Shown here: one piece after another, positions 1-6,065 of the stretch
How positions within the stretch are numbered: the first letter of the stretch is position 1
How the letters are laid out: each line of letters starts with the position of its first letter
From: Propionibacterium sp.
Lineage (GTDB): Bacteria > Actinomycetota > Actinomycetes > Propionibacteriales > Propionibacteriaceae
Length of the DNA stretch: 9,146 nucleotides
Assembly (NCBI GenBank): GCA_022837595.1
Contig: JALHFX010000086.1
Span: 1 to 9,146, forward strand
Direction: 5' to 3'
Notes under the pieces: generated by a model
Seen by the model: the letters and a program-made list of their open reading frames with translations, nothing else
Told to the model about the DNA's origin: nothing
Databases searched by the model: none
Translations under genes and position numbers: made by a program

Positions 1-1
1 T

Positions 2-499
2 GCCTGGAACACCATCGGCTACGCCTGGTTCCAGGCGATGGACGCGCTGACACCCGGGCTGGGTGGTCTGGCGGCCGGTATCTGGTTCCTCGGCGGCCCG
101 CTGGGCATGCTCGTCATCCGCAAACCCGGCGCGGCCATCTTCGTCGAACTGATCGCCGCCACGGTGTCCGCCCTCATCGGCAACGTTTGGGGGGTGAGCA
201 CGCTGTACGCCGGCGTCATCCAGGGCTTGGGTGCCGAAATCGTCTTCTTGATCTTCGCCTACCGCAGCTTCCGGCTCCCGGTGGCACTGCTGGCCGGGGC
301 TGGCGCCGGCCTGGGCGCCTGGACACTCGAGTTGTTCACCAGCGGCAACCTGCAACGCAGCCCCGAGTTCTTGATCATCTACCTGGCCTGCACGATGATC
401 TCCGGGCTGGTGTTGGCCGGCGGTCTGTCCTGGCAACTGACCAAATCGTTGGCCAAGACCGGCGTGCTGAGCAGGTTCGCGTCCGGAAGACAAGCCTGA
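2..499 (+). CDS. ykoE: YkoE-type ECF transporter substrate-binding membrane protein (5' end off window)
   Basis: The frame is open from base 2, so the N-terminus lies upstream; ATG at 38 is internal because AWNTIGYAWFQ before it reads as part of the protein. About 165 residues remain. The protein is strongly hydrophobic, with several membrane segments and the family-typical stretches LGGLAAGIWFLGGPLG, IRKPGAAIFVEL, SALIGNVWGV and LELFTSGNL. In the known YkoEDC systems this S component binds thiamine or its HMP pyrimidine moiety and docks on the T component and ATPases to import it. It ends 4 bases before the ykoD start, and ykoD and ykoC follow, so family assignment and context agree. Substrate is inferred from family; any thiamine riboswitch would lie upstream of the window. 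Confidence 0.88.
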   Translation, partial: AWNTIGYAWFQAMDALTPGLGGLAAGIWFLGGPLGMLVIRKPGAAIFVELIAATVSALIGNVWGVSTLYAGVIQGLGAEIVFLIFAYRSFRLPVALLAGAGAGLGAWTLELFTSGNLQRSPEFLIIYLACTMISGLVLAGGLSWQLTKSLAKTGVLSRFASGRQA

Positions 500-503
500 T
501 CAC

Positions 504-998
504 GTGATAACCGCTGATGACTGGGGCTGGCGCTACGCCGGGCGACCCGATTGGGCTGTTCAGGACGTCAACTTCAGCATCGCCGAAGGCGAACGGGTCC
601 TGCTACTGGGTGGCAGCGGTTCAGGCAAGTCGACGGTGCTGGGAGCGCTGGCCGGCGTGTTGGGTAGCGCGGACGAGGGCACCGAATCGGGACGGCTGTT
701 GATCGACGGAAAGCATCCGACCCGGGTACGTGGCCGGGTGGGCCTCGTGATGCAAGATCCCGAATCGCAAGTCATCCTCGGCAAAGTCGGTGATGAAGTT
801 GCGTTCGGCTGCGAGAACATGGGTGTGAGCCGCGAACAGATCTGGCCCCGGGTACGGGTTGCCCTCGAAGCGGTCGGTCTGAACCTGCCGCTCGCCCACC
901 CTACCGGCGCACTATCGGGAGGCCAGAAACAGCGGCTGGCGATCGCGTCCGCCCTTGCCATGCAGGGGGCCCAGCGCGAATCAGGAAGGCATCACTGA
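504..998 (+). pseudogene. ykoD: ykoD 5' part: first ATPase domain of the ECF ATP-binding protein, disrupted
   Basis: GTG start 4 bases after the ykoE stop. Reads as the first nucleotide-binding domain of a YkoD double ATPase: Walker A GGSGSGKS (residues 36-43), Q-loop MQDPESQ (Q84) and ABC signature LSGGQKQRL (137-145). After ALAMQ, at 965, the expected Walker B (hydrophobic stretch then DEP) is absent and the frame runs into a stop at 996. The rest of the protein continues in the +1 frame, where PSAN (the residues normally following DE in Walker B) is followed directly by QEGITEV. From Q to EGI there are 19 bases where about 45 are normal, so roughly 26 are missing: about 20 before PSAN and about 6 at the LD of the D-loop. 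Even with the frame restored, this ATP site would lack its catalytic glutamate. Either a real mutation or a sequence error. Confidence 0.85.
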
Positions 999-1938
999 GG
1001 TGCGCGCTGCTGTCGAACGGCTGGTCGCCGACCGGCGTACCACCTTGGTGGTGGTCGAGCACCGGGTCAACGTGTGGGTGGACCTGGTCGACCGGATCAT
1101 CGTTCTCGGCCCCGAGGGCACTATCTCTGGCCCACCGGACCAGGTCCTCGCCGAGCACCGCGACCAGCTGCTGGCCGCTGGAGTCTGGGTGCCCGATGCC
1201 GAGCTGCCACTGACCGGGCGGGGGCCCCAACCCGAGACCGGAGCCCTGCTGTGGACCGAGCAGCTCACTACTGGCTATGCCCCGGGAAACCCGGTTGGCG
1301 TCGGACTCGACATCACGATCGCCGAAGGCCGATCCACCGTGCTCACCGGCCCGAACGGCGCCGGCAAATCGACGCTCGCACTCACCCTGGCCGGGCTACT
1401 GCGTCCGTTGGACGGCCGAGTGGTCGTCACCGAGTCTTTGCGGCCAGCGGTTGGGCAGCGTGCCCGGCGCAGCCGCCGGACTCTCGACCCGGCCGATCCC
1501 CACACCTGGACCAGCCGCGACCTGCTCACCCGCCTCGGTACAGTCTTCCAGCAACCCGAACACCAGTTCGTGGAACGCAGCGTCAAAGAGGAACTCGCCG
1601 TCGGCCTACGCGCTCTGGATTGGTCTGCCGACCGAATCAAAGCCCGGGTCGGCGAACTGCTCGATCTCCTGCATCTGGACCGGCTCGCCGATTTCAACCC
1701 GTTCACGCTGTCGGGCGGCGAACAGCGCAGGCTGAGCGTCGGCACTGTACTGGCGACCAGCCCGGCCATGATCGTGTTGGACGAACCCACATTCGGTCAA
1801 GACCGCAACACCTGGACCGATCTAGTGCGCCTAATTCTCGACATTCTCGACGAGGGCCGCACCATCGTGTCGGTCACCCATGATCCTGGCTTCCTCGAAG
1901 TGCTGGCCGAGCAACGCATCCATCTGGCGGCACGATGA
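955..1938 (+). CDS. ykoD: ykoD 3' part: end of first and complete second ATPase domain
   Basis: This is the continuation of the gene beginning at 504, in the +1 frame. True homology starts near 970 (PSANQEGITEV), so the TTG at 955 and GTG at 1000 are only formal starts. The H-loop of the first domain (VVVEHR) comes first. A full second ATPase domain follows, with Walker A GPNGAGKS (near 1350-1375), Q-loop FQQPEHQF, signature LSGGEQRR, Walker B MIVLDEPTFGQD and H-loop SVTHD, all intact. The charged insert between Walker A and the Q-loop (near 1440-1530) is usual for this family as I know it. The role is ATP hydrolysis driving the YkoE/YkoC importer from the cytoplasmic face. The stop overlaps the ykoC start (ATGA), implying coupled translation. 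Whether this fragment is made alone is unknown. Confidence 0.82.
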   Translation: MPCRGPSANQEGITEVRAAVERLVADRRTTLVVVEHRVNVWVDLVDRIIVLGPEGTISGPPDQVLAEHRDQLLAAGVWVPDAELPLTGRGPQPETGALLWTEQLTTGYAPGNPVGVGLDITIAEGRSTVLTGPNGAGKSTLALTLAGLLRPLDGRVVVTESLRPAVGQRARRSRRTLDPADPHTWTSRDLLTRLGTVFQQPEHQFVERSVKEELAVGLRALDWSADRIKARVGELLDLLHLDRLADFNPFTLSGGEQRRLSVGTVLATSPAMIVLDEPTFGQDRNTWTDLVRLILDILDEGRTIVSVTHDPGFLEVLAEQRIHLAAR

Positions 1939-2738
1939 GCAGCGTGACCGCAACGACCCCGGTGTCCAGTCTTCAGGGGAATGCTCTCGACCGCCTCAAC
2001 CCGGTGACTCGGCTCGCGTTGGCGGTTTGCGCGTCCATCCCGATCCTGATCACACTGGATTGGGTCAGCGCGACCACCATGCTCGCTTGCCAGATCGTCA
2101 TCTTCCTGGCTTGTGGGATTCCTGCACGGCAGTTGTTCCGCAGACTGCTGCCGTTGTTGGTCATCGCGCCGATCGGCGCGATCAGCATGGCGCTTTACGG
2201 GCGGCCCGGTGGCCACATCTGGTTCCATTGGTGGCTCATCACGGTCAGCGATCGGTCGCTGATATTCGCTGTGGCGGTCTTCGTCCGGATTCTGGTGCTC
2301 GGGAGCTCAGCTGTCATCCTGATCGGTGGTACCGACCCGACCCGGATGGCCGACGGCATGGCGCAACTGCTCCACCTGCCCGCCCGCTTCGTCCTGGGCA
2401 CCCTGGCGGGGGTGCGGATGGTGGGGTTGTTCGTGGAGGATTGGCGCACGATGGCGCTGGCCCGCCGCGCCCGGGGTTTGGGCGATACCGGACGATTGCA
2501 CCGCTTCGCCACCATGGCTTTCGCGTTGTTGGTGTTCGCGATTCGGCGTGGCACCAAACTGGCCACAGCGATGGAGGCGCGCGGTTTCGGCGCCGATGTC
2601 ACCCGCACCTGGGCGCGCCCGTCCACACTCGGCCGCGCCGATCTGATCGCGGTATTGATCACCTTCGCGGTCTGCGCCTTAACGATCGGCATGGCTCTAT
2701 TTGCTGGCACGTTCTGGTTCGTCGGTTGGACGAATTGA
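1935..2738 (+). CDS. ykoC: YkoC-type ECF transporter transmembrane coupling protein (T component)
   Basis: 267 residues, the usual length for an EcfT/CbiQ-family protein. The ATG overlaps the ykoD stop as ATGA. The start LDRLNPVTRLA matches the family's N-terminal motif. Membrane segments are visible around residues 28-45, 48-64, 72-90, 110-131, 190-203 and 236-265. Two cytoplasmic coupling signatures with Ala-Arg-Gly are present: ARRARG (ARG 179-181) and AMEARGFG (ARG 215-217). In this family these helices sit in grooves of the two ATPase domains and transmit ATP-driven motion to the substrate-binding S component YkoE. The gene looks intact, in contrast to its partner ykoD. Its stop overlaps the next start (TGATG), so it is probably co-translated with the P-loop gene. 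Confidence 0.9.
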   Translation: MSSVTATTPVSSLQGNALDRLNPVTRLALAVCASIPILITLDWVSATTMLACQIVIFLACGIPARQLFRRLLPLLVIAPIGAISMALYGRPGGHIWFHWWLITVSDRSLIFAVAVFVRILVLGSSAVILIGGTDPTRMADGMAQLLHLPARFVLGTLAGVRMVGLFVEDWRTMALARRARGLGDTGRLHRFATMAFALLVFAIRRGTKLATAMEARGFGADVTRTWARPSTLGRADLIAVLITFAVCALTIGMALFAGTFWFVGWTN

Positions 2739-3301
2739 TGGCCGCCCAGATCGAGCTACCGGCCGACTGGGGCTACCTGGTCGCCACGCTGACCGCCCCG
2801 ACCGGACGGCGTCCCGTGGTGTTGGTGGACGGCGGTTCTGGCGCCGGAAAGACGACACTGGCCAAAGCGCTGCAGTGCGCAGTCGAACCGCAATGGGGTC
2901 CCACCCAGCTGGTCAGCCTGGACGACGTCTATCCGGGATGGCACGGGTTGGCAGCTGCGTCCGAAGCGGTGTGGCGCACGATCCTGCGCGCCGACAACCC
3001 GGGCCACCCCACCTGGGACTGGGTAGCGGGCGAGCCCAGCAGCTGGGTCGCGGTCGACCCTCACTCCCCGATCATTGTCGAAGGCTGCGGGGCCCTGAGC
3101 CCAAAATCCGCGGCGCTGGCCACAAGTCGGCTCTGGTACGAGCGGACGGCATCCGAACGCAAATCCCGAGCGCTGGGTCGCGACGGCGAAACCTACCGTC
3201 CGTGGTGGGACGTCTGGTCCACTCAGGAGGAGGCACTGTGGGCCGTCAACCGACCGTGGGAGCTCGCCGACCTCATCATCCACGGCGAATCGCCGGAGTG
3301 A
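2738..3301 (+). CDS. P-loop kinase-like protein coupled to the ykoEDC operon
   Basis: 187 residues. The ATG overlaps the ykoC stop in TGATG; this is preferred over longer upstream frames, which only shadow ykoC. Walker A is GGSGAGKT at residues 32-39, preceded by the strand RRPVVLVD. The SLDDVY segment (residues 60-65) resembles the DD-x-Y region that binds nucleoside in uridine kinase-like enzymes. An Arg-rich stretch, WYERTASERKSRALGRDG, looks like a lid helix, and DLIIHGE near the end resembles the family's C-terminal strand. It is cytoplasmic, with no membrane segment. I recognise the uridine-kinase-like P-loop class but not a proven substrate. The tight link with a thiamine/HMP-type importer suggests phosphorylation of an imported precursor or nucleoside; that is inference only. 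Confidence 0.75.
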   Translation: MAAQIELPADWGYLVATLTAPTGRRPVVLVDGGSGAGKTTLAKALQCAVEPQWGPTQLVSLDDVYPGWHGLAAASEAVWRTILRADNPGHPTWDWVAGEPSSWVAVDPHSPIIVEGCGALSPKSAALATSRLWYERTASERKSRALGRDGETYRPWWDVWSTQEEALWAVNRPWELADLIIHGESPE

Positions 3302-3315
3302 TCCCCCGGATCATT
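3297..3315 (+). terminator. Short hairpin on the stop codon of the last operon gene
   Basis: TGATCC (3299-3304) and GGATCA (3308-3313) form a perfect 6-bp stem with a CCC loop. A G-U and an A-U pair extend it to 3297 and 3315. It begins on the TGA stop of the P-loop gene. No real T tract follows, so termination is plausible but not proven. Confidence 0.35.
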
Positions 3316-3379
3316 AGCGTGGATCCAGGCTTCGGTCTTTCGTCCACCCCAGGTCTCGGTATCGCCCGAGGCGGCCAAC

Positions 3380-3385
3380 TAGAGT
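3380..3385 (+). promoter_or_regulatory. Candidate -10 box for a leaderless macro-domain transcript
   Basis: TAGAGT fits the actinobacterial TANNNT -10 consensus. It ends 6 bases before the ATG at 3392, putting the expected transcription start on or next to the A of the ATG. The only purine-rich run, GAGG, is one base from the ATG and too close for normal ribosome binding. No convincing -35 is seen. Confidence 0.42.
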
Positions 3386-3391
3386 CGAGGA

Positions 3392-3907
3392 ATGAACGCT
3401 CGGATCACACTTCACCAAGGCGACATCACCACCGACACCGAGGCTGATGCGATCGTCAACGCTGCAAATAATTCCCTGCTCGGCGGAGGCGGCGTCGACG
3501 GCGCGATCCACCGGGCGGCCGGGCCGGAGCTGCTCGCGGAATGCCGCACTTTGAATGGCTGTCGCACCGGCGACGCGAAGATCACCAAGGGCTACCGGCT
3601 GCCGGCCGCTCACGTGATCCACACGGTCGGCCCGATCTACCGCGACGGGAAACACGGCGAGCCAGAGGCTTTGGCCAGTGCCTACCGCCGCAGCATCGAG
3701 GTGGCGGCAGAGAACGGCTGCGCGAGGGTGGCCTTCCCGGCGATCTCAGCCGGGGTCTACGGGTACCCGATCGACCAGGCGGCGCGAATAGCCGTGACCA
3801 CCGTGGCGCAGGAGATGAGCAAGCATCCGCAAGTCACCGAGGCCCGTTTCTGGCTCTTCAGCGATCGCCTCTACCAAGCGTTCGAGACTGCGCTGAACGA
3901 GCTGTGA
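3392..3907 (+). CDS. Macro-domain protein, O-acetyl-ADP-ribose / ADP-ribosyl hydrolase
   Basis: 171 residues, close to the length of a single-domain YmdB/MacroD-type enzyme. Key motifs are GDIT (10-13), IVNAANNSLLGGGGVDGAIH (21-40), GDAKIT (60-65), VIHTVGP (75-81) and FPAISAGVYGYP (115-126). The glycine loop and the last motif bind ADP-ribose. Asn26 and Asp36 match the positions usually needed for catalysis in this class. Known members deacetylate O-acetyl-ADP-ribose from sirtuins or remove mono-ADP-ribose from acidic residues or nucleic-acid ends. Which reaction applies here cannot be read from sequence. The protein is cytoplasmic, with no signal peptide. The gene stands alone, with its own leaderless-type promoter upstream and hairpins plus a repeat array downstream. 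The arr ADP-ribosyltransferase is some 4.5 kb away and there is no sign of co-expression. Confidence 0.93.
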   Translation: MNARITLHQGDITTDTEADAIVNAANNSLLGGGGVDGAIHRAAGPELLAECRTLNGCRTGDAKITKGYRLPAAHVIHTVGPIYRDGKHGEPEALASAYRRSIEVAAENGCARVAFPAISAGVYGYPIDQAARIAVTTVAQEMSKHPQVTEARFWLFSDRLYQAFETALNEL

Positions 3908-3973
3908 GCAGCCGACCCGCTGTTTCGGCATCCTGGTCAGGACGGCCGGATGCACTTGTGACAAGTTGCTGAG

Positions 3974-3994
3974 CCACGAGGGAGTAGCTCGTGG
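3974..3994 (+). terminator. Hairpin downstream of the macro-domain gene
   Basis: CCACGAG (3974-3980) and CTCGTGG (3988-3994) form a perfect 7-bp stem with a 7-base loop, 66 bases after the stop. There is no T tract. A weaker 6-bp pair, GCATCC (3928-3933) with GGATGC (3948-3953), lies closer to the gene. Either could end transcription. Confidence 0.35.
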
Positions 3995-4018
3995 TCGCTC
4001 CTCTGGCCATCACCAGCC

Positions 4019-4142
4019 GCTACCCGAATGCCCACAGCCAACCGCCGCAGCTACCGAAATGCCCACCGTCAACCGCAGCGGCTACCGAAATGCCCACAGC
4101 TAACCGCAGCAGCTACCGAAATGCCCACAACCAACCGCCGCA
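4019..4142 (+). repeat. Left arm: four tandem 31-bp repeats
   Basis: Units begin at 4019, 4050, 4081 and 4112, each exactly 31 bases, and a degenerate fifth copy starts at 4143. The common core is GCTACCGAAATGCCCAC followed by a variable four bases and AACCGC(A/C)GC. Unit 1 differs in the core (ACCCGA for ACCGAA). Variation sits mainly between the conserved blocks. There is no unique-spacer pattern of the CRISPR kind. Confidence 0.9.
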
Positions 4143-4161
4143 GCTACCGCTAATCGCGCTT

Positions 4162-4181
4162 ACTACCGAACGTTCGGTAGT
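4162..4181. repeat. Perfect 20-bp palindrome at the centre of the array
   Basis: Two octamers facing each other are separated by CG: CTACCGAACGTTCGGTAG at 4163-4180, extended by an A/T pair to 4162 and 4181. It has the shape of a dimeric repressor operator (TetR-like proteins often bind such sites), but no regulator gene is adjacent. Confidence 0.85.
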
Positions 4182-4192
4182 TGCTGCGATTC

Positions 4193-4305
4193 TCGGTAGC
4201 CGCTATGAGGGTGCCCGTCCTTTTCGGTAGCGGACGTCATTTTCGGTAGCCGCTGCGAGGGTGCCCGTCCTTTTCGGTAGTGGACGTCATTTTCGGCAGC
4301 CGCTG
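4193..4305 (+). repeat. Right arm: 50-bp tandem repeat, two copies plus a partial third
   Basis: Units at 4193-4242 and 4243-4292 match at 47 of 50 positions; a third copy is recognisable for 13 bases (4293-4305). Each unit contains two inverted octamers 31 and 19 bases apart and a GACGTC palindrome between them, so it is a compound of the 31-bp and 19-bp steps. Confidence 0.88.
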
Positions 4306-4384
4306 TACTCACCCGAACCGAATTAACTCAGGCTGCTGATCCCCTACCGGATATTCGACGGCCCGTCACTTGGCGATGCCCGAG

Positions 4385-4435
4385 GCATGAGTTGAGGCCC
4401 GCGAGCATCACACTCTCACGGGCCTCAACTGATGC
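4385..4435 (-). terminator. Long hairpin downstream of aldA
   Basis: AGTTGAGGCCCG (4390-4401) pairs perfectly with CGGGCCTCAACT (4419-4430) around a 17-base loop. After one G/G mismatch, GCAT (4385-4388) pairs with ATGC (4432-4435). It lies 65 bases past the aldA stop on the minus strand. No U tract follows, which is common for actinobacterial terminators. The symmetry would let it work in both directions. Confidence 0.62.
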
Positions 4436-4499
4436 GAATCAACCCACCGCCGACCTGCTATTCATCTGCAGGGACCGAACTGGCGGATCAGGTCGGCGC

Positions 4500-5933
4500 C
4501 TACGATTCGACGTAGATCATCTGTGTACGAGTGAACTCTTCGACGCCCAGCTTGCCGTCAGCCCCACCAATGCCAGACTTGCGAGTGCCGGCGTGGAAGC
4601 CCTGCATCGCCTCGAAGTTCTCGCGATTGATATAGGTCTCGCCGAAATCGATCTCACGCATTCCCTTGAGCGCGCTGGCCAGATCCCGGGTGAAGAGTGA
4701 ACTGGTCAGACCGTATTCCGAGTCGTTCGCCTTCGCGATCGCCTCATCGAAGTCGTCCACCACCACGATCGGCAACACCGGGCCGAAGACCTCGTCCCGA
4801 ATGACTGGCATGTCCTGAGTGACGTCGGCGAGCAGAGTCGGCTGGAAGTGGTAACCACGGCCGAGGTCGACGGGCTTGCCACCTGTCAGCGCAGTTGCCC
4901 CTTGCGCGACGGAAGCGTCCACCATCTCCGCGATGCGCGTGACCGCATTCTGGTCGATGAGTGCGCCCATGTCGAGTCCCTTATCGACGCTGGGATCGCC
5001 GAACTTCGTCGATGCGATCGCGTCGGTCATCTTCGAGATGAACTCGTCTGCGACACCACGGGTCACGTAAACGCGCTCGGCACAGTTGCAAACCTGCCCG
5101 GTATTGATCACGCGGGATGCCTTGATCGACGCGACAGCGAGGTCGAGATCGGCGTCATCCAAGACGATTGCGGGCGCCTTGCCACCGAGCTCCAGACTCA
5201 CCTTCGTCACATTCTTGCTGGCTGCGGCCATGATCGCTGAGCCAACCGGAACCGAGCCGGTGAAGCTGATGATGTCGACACGCGGGTCGGACGACATCTG
5301 CTCGCCGATCGCCCCGGAGCCGCTCAGCAAGCTGAAGACGCCCTTCGGGAGGCCGACCTCAGCCGCCATCTTCGCGAACTCCATCGCATTGATCGGCGTT
5401 ACCGAAGCGGGTTTGATCACGCAAGTATTTCCGGTAATCAGCGCCGGGGCAAGCTTGCGGGCGATCAGGAAGAACGGGAAGTTCCAGGGCAGGATCCCGA
5501 CCGCTACGCCCAGCGGCTTGCGGAGTACGAAGATCGATTCCTTCGGGCGGGCAGAGTTCAGTACGCTGCCCTCGATCCGTAGCGCGAAACCGGCCATGTA
5601 ATCCAAGTAGTCGGCGGTGAACATGACTTCGACATTCGCCAGTTCAGGAGTCTTCGACTGCTCCTTCACCAAGATCTCGGTGAAGGCCGCCTCGTTCGCA
5701 CGGATCCCCGCGGCGAGCTTGTTCAGGTAGGTGGCGCGTTCAGGAGCCGGAGTCAATGCCCAGCTCTTCTTGGCGTCGAATGCGGCCTGCAGCGCGTCGT
5801 CGACATCGGCAGCTGTCGCGCGTGGAGCGTAAGCGAGAATCTCACCGGTAGCCGGATTCTCTACGGGAATCGTCTCTTCGGTGGCACGGAATTCGCCCGC
5901 GATGTAATTCTGATAAGTGATCGGTTCTGTCAT
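4500..5933 (-). CDS. aldA: AldA-type NAD-dependent lactaldehyde/glycolaldehyde dehydrogenase
   Basis: 477 residues (E. coli AldA has 479). The ATG at 5933 is chosen over upstream starts because AAAGGAAAG lies just ahead of it and MTEPITYQNYIAGEF aligns with the family N-terminus. Family landmarks are the ILPWNFPFFLIARK segment (Asn151), CVIKP (Lys174, cofactor contact), FTGSVPVG (Rossmann turn), LELGGKAP (general base Glu248) and INTGQVCNCAERV (nucleophile Cys282). The C-terminal stretch GETYINRENFEAMQGFHAG, then KSGIGGADGK, is especially typical of AldA rather than other aldehyde dehydrogenases. Known activity is oxidation of L-lactaldehyde to lactate and of glycolaldehyde to glycolate, as in fucose, rhamnose or glycol breakdown. 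The enzyme is cytosolic. No sugar-pathway genes are in view, so the substrate here is inferred. Confidence 0.92.
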   Translation of the reverse strand: MTEPITYQNYIAGEFRATEETIPVENPATGEILAYAPRATAADVDDALQAAFDAKKSWALTPAPERATYLNKLAAGIRANEAAFTEILVKEQSKTPELANVEVMFTADYLDYMAGFALRIEGSVLNSARPKESIFVLRKPLGVAVGILPWNFPFFLIARKLAPALITGNTCVIKPASVTPINAMEFAKMAAEVGLPKGVFSLLSGSGAIGEQMSSDPRVDIISFTGSVPVGSAIMAAASKNVTKVSLELGGKAPAIVLDDADLDLAVASIKASRVINTGQVCNCAERVYVTRGVADEFISKMTDAIASTKFGDPSVDKGLDMGALIDQNAVTRIAEMVDASVAQGATALTGGKPVDLGRGYHFQPTLLADVTQDMPVIRDEVFGPVLPIVVVDDFDEAIAKANDSEYGLTSSLFTRDLASALKGMREIDFGETYINRENFEAMQGFHAGTRKSGIGGADGKLGVEEFTRTQMIYVES

Positions 5934-6043
5934 CACTCTTTCCTTTTGCATTGATCGACTATCTTCGCTCGACGCTGCATGGCACACCCGCACGATAGGG
6001 GGTGCTCATTCCGGCTGCTGTGCCCGCATATTCCGAAGCTTAT

Positions 6044-6061
6044 CCGCCCGGTTGCGGGCGG
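6044..6061 (-). terminator. Hairpin directly after the CHAD gene
   Basis: CCGCCC (6044-6049) and GGGCGG (6056-6061) form a perfect GC stem with a 6-base loop, starting 4 bases beyond the CHAD stop on the minus strand. No U tract follows. It would separate the CHAD transcript from aldA. Confidence 0.45.
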
Positions 6062-6065
6062 CACG

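Larger units (their letters stand above)
4019..4305. repeat. Inverted array of the octamer CTACCGAA around a central palindrome
   Basis: On the + strand CTACCGAA or a close variant begins at 4020, 4051, 4082, 4113, 4144 and 4163. Its reverse complement TTCGGTAG (or variant) begins at 4173, 4192, 4223, 4242, 4273 and 4292. Polarity flips once, at the centre (4171/4172). Steps outward on the left are 19, 31, 31, 31, 31; on the right 19, 31, 19, 31, 19. Spacers on the two sides are related: the centre-adjacent 11-base spacers read TAAGCGCGATT (left, reverse complement) and TTGCTGCGATT (right), and GCTGCG recurs in the 31-bp spacers on both sides. A transcript could fold into one long hairpin. 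Candidate roles are a multi-site operator, a nucleoid or partition protein site, a REP/MITE-like element, or a structured RNA; none can be chosen from sequence. Confidence 0.85.
3908..4499. other. 592-base non-coding gap between the macro-domain gene and aldA
   Basis: No credible gene is seen. The one + frame of some length here (3991-4230) is created by a 31-bp repeat, which is not a multiple of three, so the same repeat is read in a rotating frame (PPQLPK, TAAATEMP and so on). The gap holds a terminator-like hairpin (3974-3994), the small palindrome ACTTGT-G-ACAAGT (3954-3966), the inverted octamer array (4019-4305) and a long hairpin (4385-4435). Confidence 0.75.

Noticed and set aside
955..1000. 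Programmed +1 frameshift in ykoD at GGGGGCCC
   Set aside because: Shifting would restore the frame but not the missing Walker B glutamate and D-loop; about 26 bases are absent, so a deletion explains it better.
1880..2737. Long + frame joined upstream of the P-loop gene
   Set aside because: It is an arginine/proline-rich shadow of ykoC; the P-loop protein starts at 2738, where TGATG overlaps the ykoC stop.
4019..4142. CRISPR array
   Set aside because: Units abut at 31 bp with similar sequence throughout; there are no unique spacers of constant length and no cas genes nearby.
3991..4230. 79-residue + strand frame across the repeat array
   Set aside because: The 31-bp period is not a multiple of three, so the repeats are translated in changing frames and give unrelated peptides; there is no ribosome-binding site and no recognisable domain.
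5934..5993. N-terminal extension of AldA to 5993 or the ATG at 5951
   Set aside because: AAAGGAAAG lies directly upstream of the ATG at 5933, and family N-termini align with MTEPITYQNYIAGEF.
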